From: Jaltomata sinuosa | Taxonomy: Eukaryota; Streptophyta; Magnoliopsida; Solanales; Solanaceae | DNA length: 64,000 bases | Reading direction: 5' to 3' | Assembly: GCA_003996215.1 (NCBI GenBank) | Contig: QJPP01005214.1 | Span: forward strand, 27,416-91,415 | Shown: one piece after another, positions 21,181 through 33,290 of the stretch | Position numbering within the stretch: position 1 is the first letter of the stretch | Layout: each line of letters begins with the position of its first letter | Made by a program: the position numbers and the translations under genes | Notes under the pieces: generated by a model | Databases searched by the model: none | What the model was told of the DNA's origin: nothing | What the model saw: only the letters and a program-made list of their open reading frames with translations

Positions 21181-21887
21181 TATGTTGTAATGACCCTCCA
21201 GGTTATTTTCTATTTTCCATGCTTTTTCTGCATTTCAAGCGTCCCTCAGTGGCTACAAGTCATTTATGACTTGCCGGGATTGACATTTCTGTGCCCGGGC
21301 TATTCGTTAGGTTGTTATGACCATTTTCCTGTTTTAGAACTTAAAGGTAGAAAATCTTTGACTTCGGTCAACTTTCTTGGTCAATGCGCTCAGAATTAAA
21401 TTCCAACAATTTTGTTGGCTCCGGAACGGGGATTTTGATCTAGTGGGACCATTGGTCTGAGTCTGAGTGCCTTTGGTTTGGTTTTGTGTGGCTTTATGTG
21501 TTTTGGAGTCAGTTTGGCTGGTAGGGTTGACTTTGGTTAATATTCGGAGAAGACGACCTCGGATGGGAATTTAGTCAGCGTCGTTAGCTCTGGAATGTCA
21601 ACTTTGGGCTAGGGGGACTTTTGATTCAGGTATCGAGGCTTCCAGGCTCGTTTTTGGGTTTTGAGTTTTGAGTTGGTCTTGGGCGTGGGGCCCACTTTTC
21701 ATTAAAATGATCTCCGTTGGGAGTTTTGTCAATTCCATTGAGTCTGTAATGCCGTTTTTGGTAGGAAGCATGGTTGGTTTGTGCTCACAGGGTTCCAGAT
21801 GAATCCCGAGGGTCTGTCAGAAGTTTTTTGGACTTGGAATTTGCAGGTTGTTGCACTAAGTTGCAGACCCCTGTTGCTCTTCGTGAT

Positions 21888-22085
21888 CACGAGGACGTCA
21901 TCGCGTTCACGATGGTCTGGTTTCCTGACCATCGCATTCATGATGGGTCCATCGCATTAGTGAAGTAGCCGGCTAGTAGCCCGGCTTGGCTTCTTCTTCG
22001 CGAACGTGGTCGGGCCATCGCGATCGCGATGGTTCGGCTGGCCCTTCTTCGCGAACGCGGGGTTCCTGTAGCGAACGCGATGAAG
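21888..22085. repeat. CpG-rich inverted-repeat cluster in LTR (3' copy)
   Basis: Counterpart of 13722-13930, with CGTGATCACG, CATCGCGATCGCGATGG and TTCGCGAACGCGG words, just upstream of GTTATATTAAG at about 22096. This copy keeps more CpG than the 5' copy. Confidence 0.7.
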
Positions 22086-22730
22086 GACCCCTGGCAGTTA
22101 TATTAAGTTTCAACTTCATTTTCTCCTCCAAAAATCCGATAAACTCCATTTTCAAGGTCCCAAGCTCAACATTTCCAGTGCCCCTGTATTTTCCTTCACC
22201 TAGTAAGTTCCCTCATCAACCCTCTCCTCGTTCCGCGTAAATTCCCGTAATCCTCCTGCTAAATTCATTTGTTGCTAAATTCTTAGAGTTGGGGTGATTT
22301 TTGATTGAAAGGTGATCTTTGAGGACTGCATGCTCATAAATTCGTGCAACTCATCCCCGTAGCGTGTTCTCCTTATCGAGGTTGGTTTCCGTTTTTAAAT
22401 TCCGAGCTTTCCCATCTTAATCACGTAAGTTAGTAGCACCTCAGGGCTGTTTTGGGCCCCGAATCGAGCTTCGTTCGCGCCCAAATTTTGTCCATGGGTT
22501 CCTTAACCCACCGCGAGCATAATTGTGAATTCTGTTTTATGTTTCATCACGCGCGCCCCGAGGGTGTTTTTCCGACCCAATTTTTGACCTAATTTTCCGT
22601 ATATCAATATGGGTGTCATTCTTCTCGTCTTGATACTTGGGTTATGTTCTTGATAGCATGACAACTTTCTAAGGCCGTTCGGAAGGAGAAGGCACACAAG
22701 TGATGGTTCATGTTTGCAGTTTGGCCCCCA

Positions 22731-22784
22731 GGTAGGTTACGGTTTACTTTCTAGACTGGTAGGTTACGGTTTACTTTCTAGACT
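22731..22784 (+). repeat. 27-bp tandem duplication over the donor-like site
   Basis: The 27-bp word starting GGTAGGTTACGG and ending TCTAGACT is present twice in direct contact (22731-22757 and 22758-22784). The 5' LTR has it once (14576 region). The duplication therefore arose after insertion, or the LTRs come from different copies. It doubles the donor-like GTAGGT. Confidence 0.9.
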
Positions 22785-23835
22785 GAGTTAGTTAGGTTTT
22801 ATATGTTCATATGTTACTGGAATGCTAGGTTGGATTTTAGATTGACTTTAGGCTTTAATCCTTTTTATCATGATTAATTGGACATTTTGGGTTTTTAGTC
22901 TAGGATTGCATGTTATCCTTAGAATAGGAGCTTGTTACTTCTATTTGACTAGCCTAAGATCCTTAGCATACTTTTAGGAGGCTTTAGAGGTAGAATAGAG
23001 CTTGCCCATCATTTTTCGCTTTATTTTTCCCGCTTTACCGCTTTACTTTATAATGGTGTGTAATTGTGGGCCCGAGGCCATGGCTAGGATTTGGATGGAT
23101 TCCAGGTCAAATCTCTTGGTTTGGAGGGTACTTTTGCCCTGTTTTGATTCGATGGTGTGATAATTCCTCTGCTTGTGAAATTTCATACTCATATCACATA
23201 GCATATCATTGGTACAGTATGGAAATAATTTTCAAAGTTTTTTGGGTTTGAAAAGAGGTTTTTTCCTACTATTGTGATGAGTTTTGAACTAAATCGAGCT
23301 ATTTTGAGTATCACTTTGGTTTTTGAGAGAGAAAGACGAACTACTATTTTATGTATATAAACTTATGGTCCGATGCGTTATTTCGGGTCCCCGATGCGTT
23401 ATTCTGGGTATTTTACTCTCAATATATACATATTAGTCTGATGCGGTATTCTGGACCTTCGATTCGTTAGTCCAGGTATATTGTTTTTTCATATACATAT
23501 GTATAGTTCGATGAGGTATTCTGGGTACCCGATGCGGTATTCTGGGTTTATATTATTATTGCATTCATATATGCATCATCGTGCATCGCATTGCATTTGC
23601 TTTGGCATGTGGATTTACCCTGGTTTGGATTATTGTTGTTTTCCTTTACCTTTTGATTTATCGGCTTGTCTTCGATTTTATAACTAGATTTAGATGGATC
23701 TCTGTATAGTTAGTTGCTTTTCTGTAATATATATTTATATATTATCTTTCTGCTGTCGGTCTGCCTATGATAACTTCTGAGTACCCATTATTTTTGGTAC
23801 TCATACTACACTCTGCATCTTTTTTTCTGATGCAG
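22732..23835 (+). other. candidate leader intron inside LTR (3' LTR copy)
   Basis: Same borders as 14576-15651: CCCAG|GTAGGTTACGG and TTTTTTCTGATGCAG|CACC. The length is 1104 bp, explained by the 27-bp duplication at the donor. Both borders have stayed intact although the LTRs differ widely. Confidence 0.35.
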
Positions 23836-24258
23836 CACCTAGTACGAGCCACCCTCGCTGATCTCCTATCTTTCGAGGCCCGTTGCCATTCGGATCGTGG
23901 TGAGCTCTCAGCGCTTTTGGAGACTTTACTTGCTTTCCATCTTGTATATCCTATTTATATTTTGTATTTTGGATAGAGAGGTTGTTGTATAGCTACTCAT
24001 TGCTTTAATCGCTCTTGTACTAGTGACACTAGGTACGGGTTGGTATTTTGGGTCTTTTTGTCTTTCGATCACTTTAGGGCCATCTTTTGTATATTTTGTA
24101 CACTGGTATGTATATATATTTTTGGCCCTATCCTTTGTTATATCTTCCGCTTCTTTTTAGTTAAATTATTATTTACTGCTTTTCGCGTGTATTTGGGTTA
24201 GGCTTGTCTACTAGGGGGTTATGTAGACACCATCATGGCCCGATTTTGGGTCGTGACA

Positions 24259-25842
24259 CATATAGATATCAAGGTCTCAGTCTAACTACCTGCTTTCACC
24301 ATCTTTAAGCCTATCTTGACTAAATCTCTTGCATATAGAGTTATCTCCTAAGAATACTATTCCTTCTTATCATTAAAGTCAACGAACCTTGAGTCGCACA
24401 GAGAAAGGCACACATGTATTCCATAACGACATTCAAGACTATCACTATGATCACCTTATGGTTTCATTGTAGATGACACCACCTTAGACTTCTCTCCCCT
24501 TCCCTAGCATATCTAGAAGCTGAAACTTCAAGAACTTCTACAAAGAGACACATCAGCACTCCTAATTTAACTATTACACATGAATGGTCCTCACCTTACA
24601 TTTCATCCACACTTATAACCTAATGTGGAACCAACACATTAAAAGGGAAAATCTACTACTTCCCATCTAAGCTACTACTTAACTCCCTCCACTAACACCT
24701 ATGACAACATAAGCCAAGATCACTAAAGGAATATAGTAGGATTATGAGCATCACGAATGAAGGAATACTGATCGGTCTTCACTTACACTTAGCATGATCT
24801 AGTCACTCAAGGTGAGGTCTGAGAAATCAAGTATAAGGGCATGACTGTCTCACATCCTGAACATAAAATGCATGGATAGAGTAAGGAAATCATAAGCACG
24901 AACTGTTCAAAAAATCTGATCTGAGCATATGCATGATGTAACATGATTTCATTAGCCATTAAGGTATATATGAGGACTGAATTGAGTACATAGAACTGAG
25001 CATACTATCAGACATGAGTTTGCATATATAACGGGTCTCATGGCATAAAGTTGGAATTCATAGAATAATAGAGTAAGGCTAGAATAGTTGTTTGGAGCAA
25101 TTTCTGTTCATTCTAGGAGCTGAGTGTGGACGTGAATCTGTATGAGGTATATGAACCTAGACATAGATATGACACAGATGCATATGAGTATAGTGTCATC
25201 TTTACTAAAGTACTTGGAATCCGCTGGAATAAGAATGGATCAATATTCCATCATATCTTTTTGTGGAATTCTATAATAGTTGAGTCTCCTGACTCGACTA
25301 GGCTCTTTATCCAATCATCTCGCCCTTAGCTAAAAGGTTGACGTTCTAACTCTGTGGACCTCTTCTCTAAACTGGGTCATAACTAACTAGCGGTACAAGG
25401 CTGGGGCATCACTATACATAGGGATGCTAAACTCTTCTTGGAAGACTATATCTGTAGACACAACCCTTGCTAGTACTTCCTTCTAAGATACTACACCAAA
25501 CTAATGGCTCCAAATGGAAATCACATAAGCCTCAAACATGCACCCCCACATAATCTTTATCTTTATCTTATCAATCAACCATAATCCAAGCTTAGAGTCT
25601 AACACTTATCAGGGATAGCAACAAAACTTCGCAAATACTATACTGACTAAACCCCTGTCTAACTCCAATCCACAAACACGTTTTTCTTTCATGATCCAAC
25701 TATTATTCCTTGACACCACCCTATACACACCTTCAACTCATACAATACTATCTAAAGTCTACCCATCTTTTAACCATTTCATAACTACTACACTACTAAC
25801 TCTGGGGTAATTCTGCCTTTATAATTCTTGGCTTATAATTCT
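24259..25842 (-). mobile_element. internal fragment of the 50325-55070 element type, non-coding
   Basis: From 24374 to 25842 the sequence matches 50325-51790 almost base for base, in the same orientation, with scattered substitutions and a few small indels. In that copy it lies downstream (minus strand) of a primer site and 5' LTR, so the fragment is internal sequence of the same element, with its LTR absent. I see no gag or pol motif on either strand. The open frame at 25126-25329 is not kept in the other copy. The 24259-24373 part is probably the same element extending beyond the other copy's break. Confidence 0.7.
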
Positions 25843-26541
25843 AGGCAACCGTACATAAGAGTTCGATCTTCTTGGTTTTCCAAAATGATTTCTTATAGGA
25901 CTATGAGTTGGGGAAAATATTTTGAAACAGTCTAATGATGCTCTCAACCCAAATCCTCAAAAGTGAACCAAATCTCCCAAGTTCAAAATTCAAGAATATC
26001 AATGTCAGCCTTATTACAATCTTCACTCAAATTTAGTCTCAAAATTTTATACCTGAGTTTTTCTTCACACCTCCCAAATACCATAGCCCATGGAACTATG
26101 GTGCATCACTTTCACTCTCCAAAGCTAAGGGTTCAACACAAGTTGGCCCATTTACTTTACAGAAGCATTTATCAAGGGATATCAAGCAATAAAAGATGAA
26201 GAGCCAAGTCCCAAGTCCATAGAAATGAACAACCCCCTTCGTAAGCTAAGAAGTTTTCTTTGAATGTAGGAGGAACAACATAATCCCTGGAACTCATGGG
26301 AGAATCACACTGATCCCTGATTTTGAATTGGAAGAATCACTTGGTTAAACGATCCCTGGACTTAACATGAGACAACATTTGACCTTGAACTTCACAAGGC
26401 ATCAATATTCAATGGGACAGACAAAGCAGGGGAGTTTTTTGGCCATGTAATTGCACTATTATTTTTTTCATGGCTTCCCTACTTTCACTCCTTTTTTATT
26501 TCTTTTCAGGAGCACTGTTCCTGCCAACAGTCGGGGATGGT
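25843..26541 (+). mobile_element. Tat/Ogre-like 3' internal untranslated region
   Basis: No coding frame is supported. The wording (GAACAACCCCCTTCG, AAGTTTTCTTTGAATG.AGGAGG) resembles the stretch between pol and 3' LTR of Solanaceae Tat-like elements as I remember them. It leads directly into a PPT-like tract and the LTR start at 26542. Confidence 0.45.
26530..26541 (+). other. polypurine-tract-like sequence before Tat-like LTR
   Basis: GTCGGGGATGGT sits immediately before TGTTGACACCC. The run is short, but position and G-richness fit a plus-strand primer site. If so, the LTR at 26542 was a 3' LTR on this side. Confidence 0.4.
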
Positions 26542-27468
26542 TGTTGACACCCAATTTTATCTCACCTTTTCTCTAATTTATTTATTTACGCTTCCTAGTC
26601 ATTAATAATCTGTTTTAACTATTATTATCATTTTCCTATTTTTTTCTACTATTATTACTATATTAATATTCTTATGATTATTATTTTTTAAAAACTCTTA
26701 TTATTAATAAATATTAATTTTGGTATTATTATTATCATGGTTATATTACTTGTCATATTAATATTATTAGCATTATTATCGTTATTGCGCTAATTACAAC
26801 AATCATTGTTAATTCTATTACTTCACTAAAAAAAAATAGGTGTATTTTCTAATTTATAATATTTATATCTTTTGTTTGGTTATAACATATAATTATACCA
26901 TGATTAAATTATTAAGATGAGAAAGTCCAAATAAATTATTTTTGAGGAGGAAAAGGCTTTAAAAATTCAACCAAAATAAGCCAAAATTCAGCATTGGTAT
27001 TTCCAGCACTTTAAGAGCAATATATCTCATAGTTTTGGCCATAATTTACCCATTAATAAGCCCAAAAGGCAGCCCATTTGTATACAACTACCAGAACCCT
27101 TAAGCCTTAGAAAATTTGGGTTTTTTTAAAAAAAATCTCTACTCTCAGTGCGCCCCGGGTTTCTCTTTAGGGAAGCTTTCAAATACCTTCACCATTAACA
27201 GATGTTAGCTTCACCATTTTTTGTGCAAATTTTGAAAGTTCCAAATGCGTCTCCATCATCTTCTTTCTCATTTCATACTTTAAGATGCATCAAATATTCA
27301 AAGATCAGAGAAAATATCGATATTTTGGGGAAAGTTCTAAATCAGTCACGTGATACACAAGTTCTTCCAAAAATCCTCAGACATTTGGATTCCGAGTTTT
27401 TGAGCGAGGATTCAAAATCCGAATTCAAATTTCTGCCCAAATATCAAACCCTAGAATTTTTCGTTTCC

Positions 27469-27476
27469 TATAAATA
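27469..27476 (+). promoter_or_regulatory. TATA box of Tat-like LTR
   Basis: TATAAATA lies in the middle of the LTR, followed by ACACCCTTATG, with no other strong TATA nearby. This is a plausible U3/R promoter position; it is a sequence match only. Confidence 0.5.
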
Positions 27477-27852
27477 CACCCTTATGTTTCTAGCCAAAAT
27501 CAGATTTTGAAATATTGAAAAAATAAGACAAGCTAATCTCTCTAATGCTAGAGTTTTATTCTCTAAATCTCTATTCAGTTTTGACCGCGTCCAAAAAGGA
27601 ATATATCAGAAATATTGAAAGATTTTTTTCATGCTCCTAAAAAGGTTAGATCTTTAACTCATGTATTTCTTTAATCTTCATTTGGTTGTAAAACAAAGTT
27701 CTTTTTAAAGTTGAATACATGTGGTAGAATCTATTTTCTTTTTTCTAAAGAATAGGCATATAGGAAAGATCACTTTCTGTTGGTATGAAGATGCCAAATA
27801 TTTTGTTAATTTTATTGATAGTCCTAACTTTGTTGTGTGTCATTTACCTCAA

Positions 27853-27857
27853 CTCTT
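27853..27857. repeat. left target-site duplication CTCTT
   Basis: The five bases before TGTAACAACC are CTCTT, and the five after GGGTCGTGACA at 37480 are also CTCTT (37481-37485). This fixes both ends of the nested element exactly. Confidence 0.92.
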
Positions 27858-30087
27858 TGTAACAACCTGATCCATTGTTATGCTAAAATAAGGCATAAAT
27901 ACCCAGTTAGAAAAGTCCTTAGGGTGAAAATTGAAAATCTCTGGCTAGGGTGAGTATAGATAAAAATATGGTGTTCTGCCTTAGAGGTGATTTGTGTATT
28001 GTATGATATTGTGGTATCTATTTTTTGGTAGACAACTGTCGTAGAATTCATAGAAAGTTGTGGGATGAGAATCAGAGTCATAGAACATCGGATATATGAT
28101 AGTTGTCGTATTGGAAATAATTTATGGCATCTATAAAATAATGTGTATTGTGATATAGGGGATTGGGAGCAAGAACACTGTGCTCTGGAAATTGTCATTC
28201 ATAGCGACAAAAGGCACCTCATCGTGATGGTCCATCACAATGAGTCGATCCTCATCATGATGATCCATCGCGATGGAGAGTTTTCCATTGCGATGAGAAA
28301 ATAGGGTAGTATACATGTAAGTGCTACAGTTTCTGAGTTATTCCTCTCATTATTCTATTTTGTTCTAGAGCTTTAAGAACTGGGTCCCAAGAAAACTAGG
28401 GCAATCTTCATCGTTTGAGGTAAGTAATCCATAAAACTCTTTGTTTAATAATTATAATCTTCCTTAGACCTTGGGGGAAGGATGAATGGTGAATTTCTTG
28501 TAATTAAGCCCTAAATGTATAAACTTGGTAAAAAAACCCTAGGGTTAGGTATAAAATCACCTAGAAGTGATCCTAGGATGTACCTTTTCAATTCCTAGCA
28601 TGAATTAACTTGTTTTTAACTTGGTTAAGATTAATGGAGAACCTTGGGTTCCATTAAGGTGAACCTTTCAGGCATAAAAACTTCTAGAAAGGTAAGAACT
28701 TGGTTAGAAACCTTGAATATTGATTCTATGAATGCAATAGGGCTAATTAATGATTTATGAACCCTTGGGGAACCCTAGAAACCTTGTTTAAAGGTAGAAT
28801 TGATGGGTTGAATTCCCAAAGCCTAAAATGAAGGGCATTAGCTAATTACTCTTACACTATTGGTATTTTTATACCTTGTGCGTTCCAGAGAGTTAAGAAA
28901 GGATAAGGCAGTGGTAAATTAGCTTGTGAGTGTTATTTTTTGCTCGAGGTAGGTTGTGGTTTGAATTGGAGTTAAGACTCACCATATTACATATTTGTAG
29001 TGAAATTGTATAACTCGTAATTGGTCTTCAGACATGGTTGTATTATATGTGTTTTCCCTATTGTGCTTGTATAAATAGGTTAAATGAACAAAAAGTGATA
29101 AGTGAGCTGAAATGGCTAAGTACGAATAATGTCTTGGGCATTAAGTATCTTTGTGAGGAATGGTCATAGAGCCTAGTTATATATATATTGTTATTGATAT
29201 ATTTGCTATAGATCAGTTATCGTGCCAGTATGGTACATGGACACCTAGGGTCCCTGGCAGGTCATGGCTAGTGGGAGGAAATAAGACTCATAGAATATGT
29301 GTACACTCTTTTACCTTGTTTTGTATTATTGTATTGCTTACTATGGTGAGTTGGCAGAGAACTGAGGTGAGACTAGAGATACACGCAATATGAGCAATGA
29401 TGGATGGACATAGTGATATATGAGATAGTTGTTGAAACTGATTGCTCATTTCCCCTCTTATGATGATATTCTATGAATTGTGAACTTGAGATTATTGTTG
29501 TTGAATTGACTTGAAAGACTATCTATTTGTTGATTATATGCTAAGTGTTGGAGTCATGTTACTTGGTATATGTTTTTCTATTTTCATGTTATATTTTTGG
29601 GCTGGCCTATGATACCGTCCAGTACATACTGTGTTGTACTGATACTACCATGTTCTCTTCTTTTTGTTGAGTCCATACTATGTTCTAAAGGATAAGACAC
29701 GACCTCATCTAGAGTAGATATATCGACTACAGATCCAAGGGTGAGCACTACTTTTCAGGCTACCATGGATCCGCTACGAGTTGTTATCCTTCTTCTGGAC
29801 AATGGAACTCTCTTACTTTTACTGCTTTTAGATCTTGTTGGATATCTTAGACAATGTTGGTTTAGAGTTCTAGAGGATGACTTTCACTTCTTGGGGATAT
29901 GTATTAGTGGATGACTTCTGCATGATTTTTGTATATTATATTAGATAATTATTTCATTGATATTTCAGGCTTGTTTATTGTTTACTCTTCTAAAATTGGG
30001 TAAGTGTTAGACTAAAGTTCTGGTTGTTTTGTTCTACCACCAGAGGGTTAGTGTACGTGTCAATCACAGCTCAGCTGGGTCGTGACA
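27858..30087 (+). repeat. 5' LTR of nested chromovirus, 2.23 kb
   Basis: It runs TGTAACAACCTGATCC to GGGTCGTGACA. Compared with the 3' LTR it has an extra piece of about 30 bp near 27945-27975 and many substitutions. A short inverted-repeat cluster with CATCGTGATGGTCC, CATCATGATGATCC and CATCGCGATGGAGAG lies at 28215-28305. The donor-like GAG|GTAGGTTGTGG is at 28949. The acceptor of the 3' LTR (TGCAG) is mutated here (GTCCATAC near 29670). Confidence 0.9.
28215..28305. repeat. inverted-repeat cluster in LTR of nested element
   Basis: Variants of CATCGYGATGG/CCATCACGATG repeat in both orientations four to five times. The 3' LTR copy at 35605-35695 keeps the layout with different point changes. 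It is analogous in place to the clusters at 13722-13930 and 21888-22085. Confidence 0.65.
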
Positions 30088-30089
30088 AA

Positions 30090-30106
30090 GTTGGTATTAG
30101 AGCCAC
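30090..30106 (+). other. primer-binding site (initiator Met type), one change
   Basis: TTGGTATTAGAGCCACG follows the 5' LTR end GGGTCGTGACA after two bases. The standard plant site is TGGTATCAGAGC; here C is T at the seventh position. Confidence 0.75.
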
Positions 30107-30369
30107 GGGTTCATTGATCTTGTCATACCAAAATGAGTCTACTAGAGCCTTTCAGAATTGTACGCAGACATATATACTTCTCTGTAGGAGGATATTGGAC
30201 TTTAAGAAACCTCAACTTATTTTATCCCTCGTTCTATAACTTGATTTCAATTGGTATCTGGCGATCCAAATTTGTATCTAACTCTTTCACTCTTGTTCTC
30301 GCAAATAGTGAGGACACTTTTATCTGAAGCTAGGGAAACAGTATTTGAGCTGGTGGTCAAGGTTGCAAT

Positions 30370-31860
30370 TTATGGTAGGGTTAGAGTTAGAGGTAGAGCC
30401 AGAGGAAGGAGAAGAGGTGCACCTACCAAGGGTAGAGCTCGGGTTGTGACTCTGGCTTTTGAAAGGTTAGCATATCCTCCTCTATAAGAGAATAATCATG
30501 AGGTTGTGGTGGAGGAAGAAGTTTGAGTTAAGCAAAATTAGCCAGCAGAACCAATCCAGGGGATAGGCGTGCACCCAGTCCATAGAGGTGTGGCATATGT
30601 CCCACTATCATCTAAAGTAATCTCACAGGTTCTTAGCTTTCTTAGCGGTTTAGCAGAGGATGGAGCTACTCTTGTGGTTCCTGTTGTTCATTATTTGGTA
30701 AACCAACGTGCTATAGCTGTGGCTCCATGATTAGATGCTGCTTCTGAGATAGGTATGTTTCCACGACTAGTGATAGGCCCTGTGATGATAGTTGGTGAAC
30801 ACAAGTTGTTCTACAAATTTATGAAGATGAGTCCCCCTTCATGGGTTGGAATATAAGGATGCCTATGAGTTCATCATAGACTATCACGAGAGGCTACATA
30901 TAATGGCCATTATGGAGAGGCATGGTGTGGATTTTGTATCATTTTAGTATCAGGATGTCAACATATGATAAAGGGCATTCATGGAGTGCAGGCCTACTGG
31001 AGTGCTCCCTGTGACTAGGAGTCACTTCTATCAGGTCTTTCTAGAGAGGTATGTTCCCCGTACCTTGAGGGACAGGAAGAAAGATGAGTTCAAAAATATT
31101 GAGAAAGGTAGTTCTTCTATGGCTGCTTATGAGACTCGTTTCCATACCTTGGATCATTATTAATCTCAGTTGTTTAATACAGAGTAAGAGAAGATCCGCC
31201 TTGTGAAAGATCTGATTACAGGGTTGCAGATTGCTGCTTTACAGGTAGCATCTTCGAGCAATTCATTTCAGGAAGTTGTTGAGTTTATAAAGAATGTTGA
31301 GGGGGTAAAGCAAGATAGTCAATAAACAATAGCTTCAAAGAATCCCTAGTTTAGGGGCAATTATAATGGTTAGTTCTCAAAGGGTTAGGGCTCACGGGGA
31401 TACTTACACACCTTATTCACTCATTTGCACCAGTTTCTGCTAGGGGTCCATTTGGGACCAGTCAGCCTGCATTATACTTTATTAGGTATATTGCTCAGTT
31501 GGCTCCAGCATAACGACCTACTTTTTATCGTACCTGTTATGAGTATTGTGATCTTGCTCAGTTGAGGAGGAGTTGTACTCAGTTTTGACAGGTTGCTCAA
31601 CAACAGGCTCCTCGAGCTCTAGTCCTAGTTGGTAGAGGTAATGGTTTTGATAGATACTATTAACAGGGCAGACAGGATGGTCATACTACAGGCAGGGGTG
31701 GTGCTCAGCCCAACCGGGGCAGTGGTAAAGGAGGTAATCATCTCAACAGGGGCGTTATATAGTCGGGTGATAAGAATCACTTTTATGCTTTCCCCGGTAG
31801 ACCAGAGGCAGAGGCTTCAGACATGGTGATCACAGGTACTATTTTTGTTTGTGACTACAT
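30370..31860 (+). pseudogene. gag of nested chromovirus, broken
   Basis: The N-terminus is basic (G-R-V-R-V-R-G-R-A-R-G-R-R-R-G near 30376-30420). The Gag domain is recognisable at 30981-31163 (F-L-E-R-Y-V-P-R-T-L-R-D-R, then K-G-S-S-S-M-A-A-Y-E). The zinc knuckle near 31530-31590 reads C-Y-E-Y-C-D-L-A-Q-L-R-R-S-C: the second Cys is Tyr and the His is Gln, so metal binding is lost. Frame changes and stops are frequent (for example TAA at 31162). The start lies shortly after the leader and cannot be fixed to one ATG. Confidence 0.75.
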
Positions 31861-32420
31861 GGCTTCAGTTTTTTTGACCCTGAGTCTACTTTTTCTTACA
31901 TATCTACTAGATTTGCAGACAGTTCTGATATGATATATGAATCCCTTAACTTTTCTGTTATTGTATCAACTTCAGTAGGGGATTCTGTGGTTATGGATAG
32001 GGCCTTCAAGGCTTGCCCTGTTATATTTTTGGGGAGAGAAACTTTTGCATATTTAGTATTCTTAGATATGGTAGACTTTGACATAATCTTGGGGATGAAT
32101 TGGCTATCTCCGCACCATGTTATCTTGGAATTTCATGCTAAGACAGTGGCTATGACTATGCTTGGGTTGGATAGGTTGGTAATTACAGTTCGACTCCAAT
32201 GAAGTTTGTGTCCTTCTTTCTTGCGCAGATTCTGATAGGGGGAGGGGTGTTTAGCCTTCCTAGCTCATTTTTGGGACACTAATTCAAAGGTCCCAGCTAT
32301 TGAGTCAATTCCAGTAGTGTGTGAGTTACATAAGGTGTTTCCTATAGATCTACATTGTATGCCACCTGATCAAGATATTCATTTTTGCATTGACTTTAAA
32401 GCCGAACATGCGTCCCATCT
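31861..32420 (+). pseudogene. protease of nested chromovirus
   Basis: The active-site region near 31875-31910 reads F-D-P-E-S-T-F-S-Y-I-S, so D-S-G has become D-P-E. The 90-codon open frame 31930-32202 holds S-T-S-V-G-D-S-V-V-M-D-R and V-D-F-D-I-I-L-G-M-N-W-L, the protease C-terminal half. The region P-V-V-C-E-L-H-K-V-F-P (about 32310-32345) leads to RT. It is inactive. Confidence 0.75.
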
Positions 32421-33290
32421 CTATTCCTCCCTATAGAATGGCACTAGCATAATTAAGAGAGCTTAAGGATCAGCTACAAGATTTACTTAGTAATGGCTTT
32501 ATCCATGGGAGTGCCTCACCATGGGGTGTTCCAATGTTGTTTGTTAAGAAGACAGATAGCAGTTTATGCATGTGCATAGATTATAGACATCTGAATAAGG
32601 TCACTATCCATAGCCAATACCCTTCCCTCGCATTGATGATCTGTTGGATCAGCTTCATGGAGCTTAGTATTCTCTAAGATTGACTTAAGGTTCGGTTACC
32701 ATCAGCTGAAAATCTGACCTTTAGACATTCTTAAGACCGTGTTTCAAACATGGTATGGGAACTATGAGTTTCTTGTGATGTATCCGGGCTGACTAATACC
32801 CCAGTTGCTTTCATAGGCTTAATGCATAAAATATTCAAGCCTTATCTTGAATTTTTTGTCATAGTCTTTATTGATAATATTTTTGTATATTCTATGACTG
32901 ATAAAGAGCGTGAGAGTCATCTTAGAATTGTGTTGAGATTGTTGAAATAGAAGGAGTTGTATGCCAAAAAAAATTAAAGTGTGAGTTCTGGTTATATTTT
33001 GTGTCCTTCTTGGGGCATGTGGTTTTGAAAGATGGGGTGATAGTAGACCCACAATAAATAGAAGTAGTTAAGAATTAGGCTAGACCCACTTCAATGATTG
33101 AAGTCCGTAGTTTCGTGGGATTAGATAGCTACTACCGCAGATTTGTTAAGGATTTTGCATCCATTGCTAGTCACCTGACTCTCCTAACCTAGAAAGAGGT
33201 ACCATTTGTTTGGTCAGAGGAGTGTGAAGAGAGCTTCCAAAAGCTCAAGACTTTGTTGACCATAGCTCTTATCCTTGCCTTATCAATAAA
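32421..33290 (+). pseudogene. reverse transcriptase of nested chromovirus
   Basis: RT starts around L-K-D-Q-L-Q-D-L-L (32463). It keeps the S-P-W-G-V-P-M-L-F-V-K-K block that the 13215-24258 copy lacks, then Y-R-H-L-N-K-V-T. The catalytic motif near 32864-32895 reads F-I-D-N-I-F-V-Y-S, so the second Asp is Asn. The thumb-like L-G-H-V-V and S-F-V-G-L-D-S-Y-Y-R-R-F-V are readable in changing frames. It is broken by several one-base shifts and stops. Confidence 0.8.

Larger units (their letters stand above)
13215..24258 (+). mobile_element. Tekay/Del-type chromovirus, two LTRs, decayed coding region
   Basis: The order is 5' LTR (13215-16074, start missing), mutated primer site, gag-protease-RT-RNase H-integrase-chromodomain (16284-21150) and 3' LTR (21186-24258). 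The left end of the 5' LTR is missing about 190 bp compared with the 3' LTR, and abuts the Tat-like LTR end at 13209. No target-site duplication can therefore be tested. In a stretch I compared by eye (about 290 bp) the two LTRs differ at roughly one base in ten, so the insertion is old, or the LTRs have exchanged with other copies. gag through RNase H stays in one frame apart from stops; the integrase C-terminus is shifted. Confidence 0.85.
21186..24258 (+). repeat. 3' LTR of chromovirus 13215-24258, 3.07 kb
   Basis: It starts TGTAATGACCCTCC after the family's conserved pre-LTR sequence TTCTTTTAGTAGTG and ends GGGTCGTGACA. It holds the full 5' end that the other LTR lacks. The five bases after it are CATAT, and the partner duplication cannot be tested. 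Open frames within (for example 21774-21968, 21986-22240, 23481-23687) are mirrored in the 5' LTR without conserved reading and are not genes. Confidence 0.85.
26542..27857 (+). repeat. Tat/Ogre-like LTR, left part (interrupted)
   Basis: It starts TGTTGACACCCAATTTTATC and is AT-rich with ATTATT runs. The segment ends at TSD CTCTT, where the chromovirus 27858-37480 is inserted, and resumes at 37486. Restored by coordinates only, the LTR would be about 2.8 kb, close to the 2.9 kb minus-strand relative at 10265-13209. The open frame 27202-27510 has no recognisable motif. Confidence 0.7.

Noticed and set aside
27202..27510. 102-codon open frame, possible small host gene
   Set aside because: It sits inside the Tat-like LTR across its TATA box, with no protein motif.
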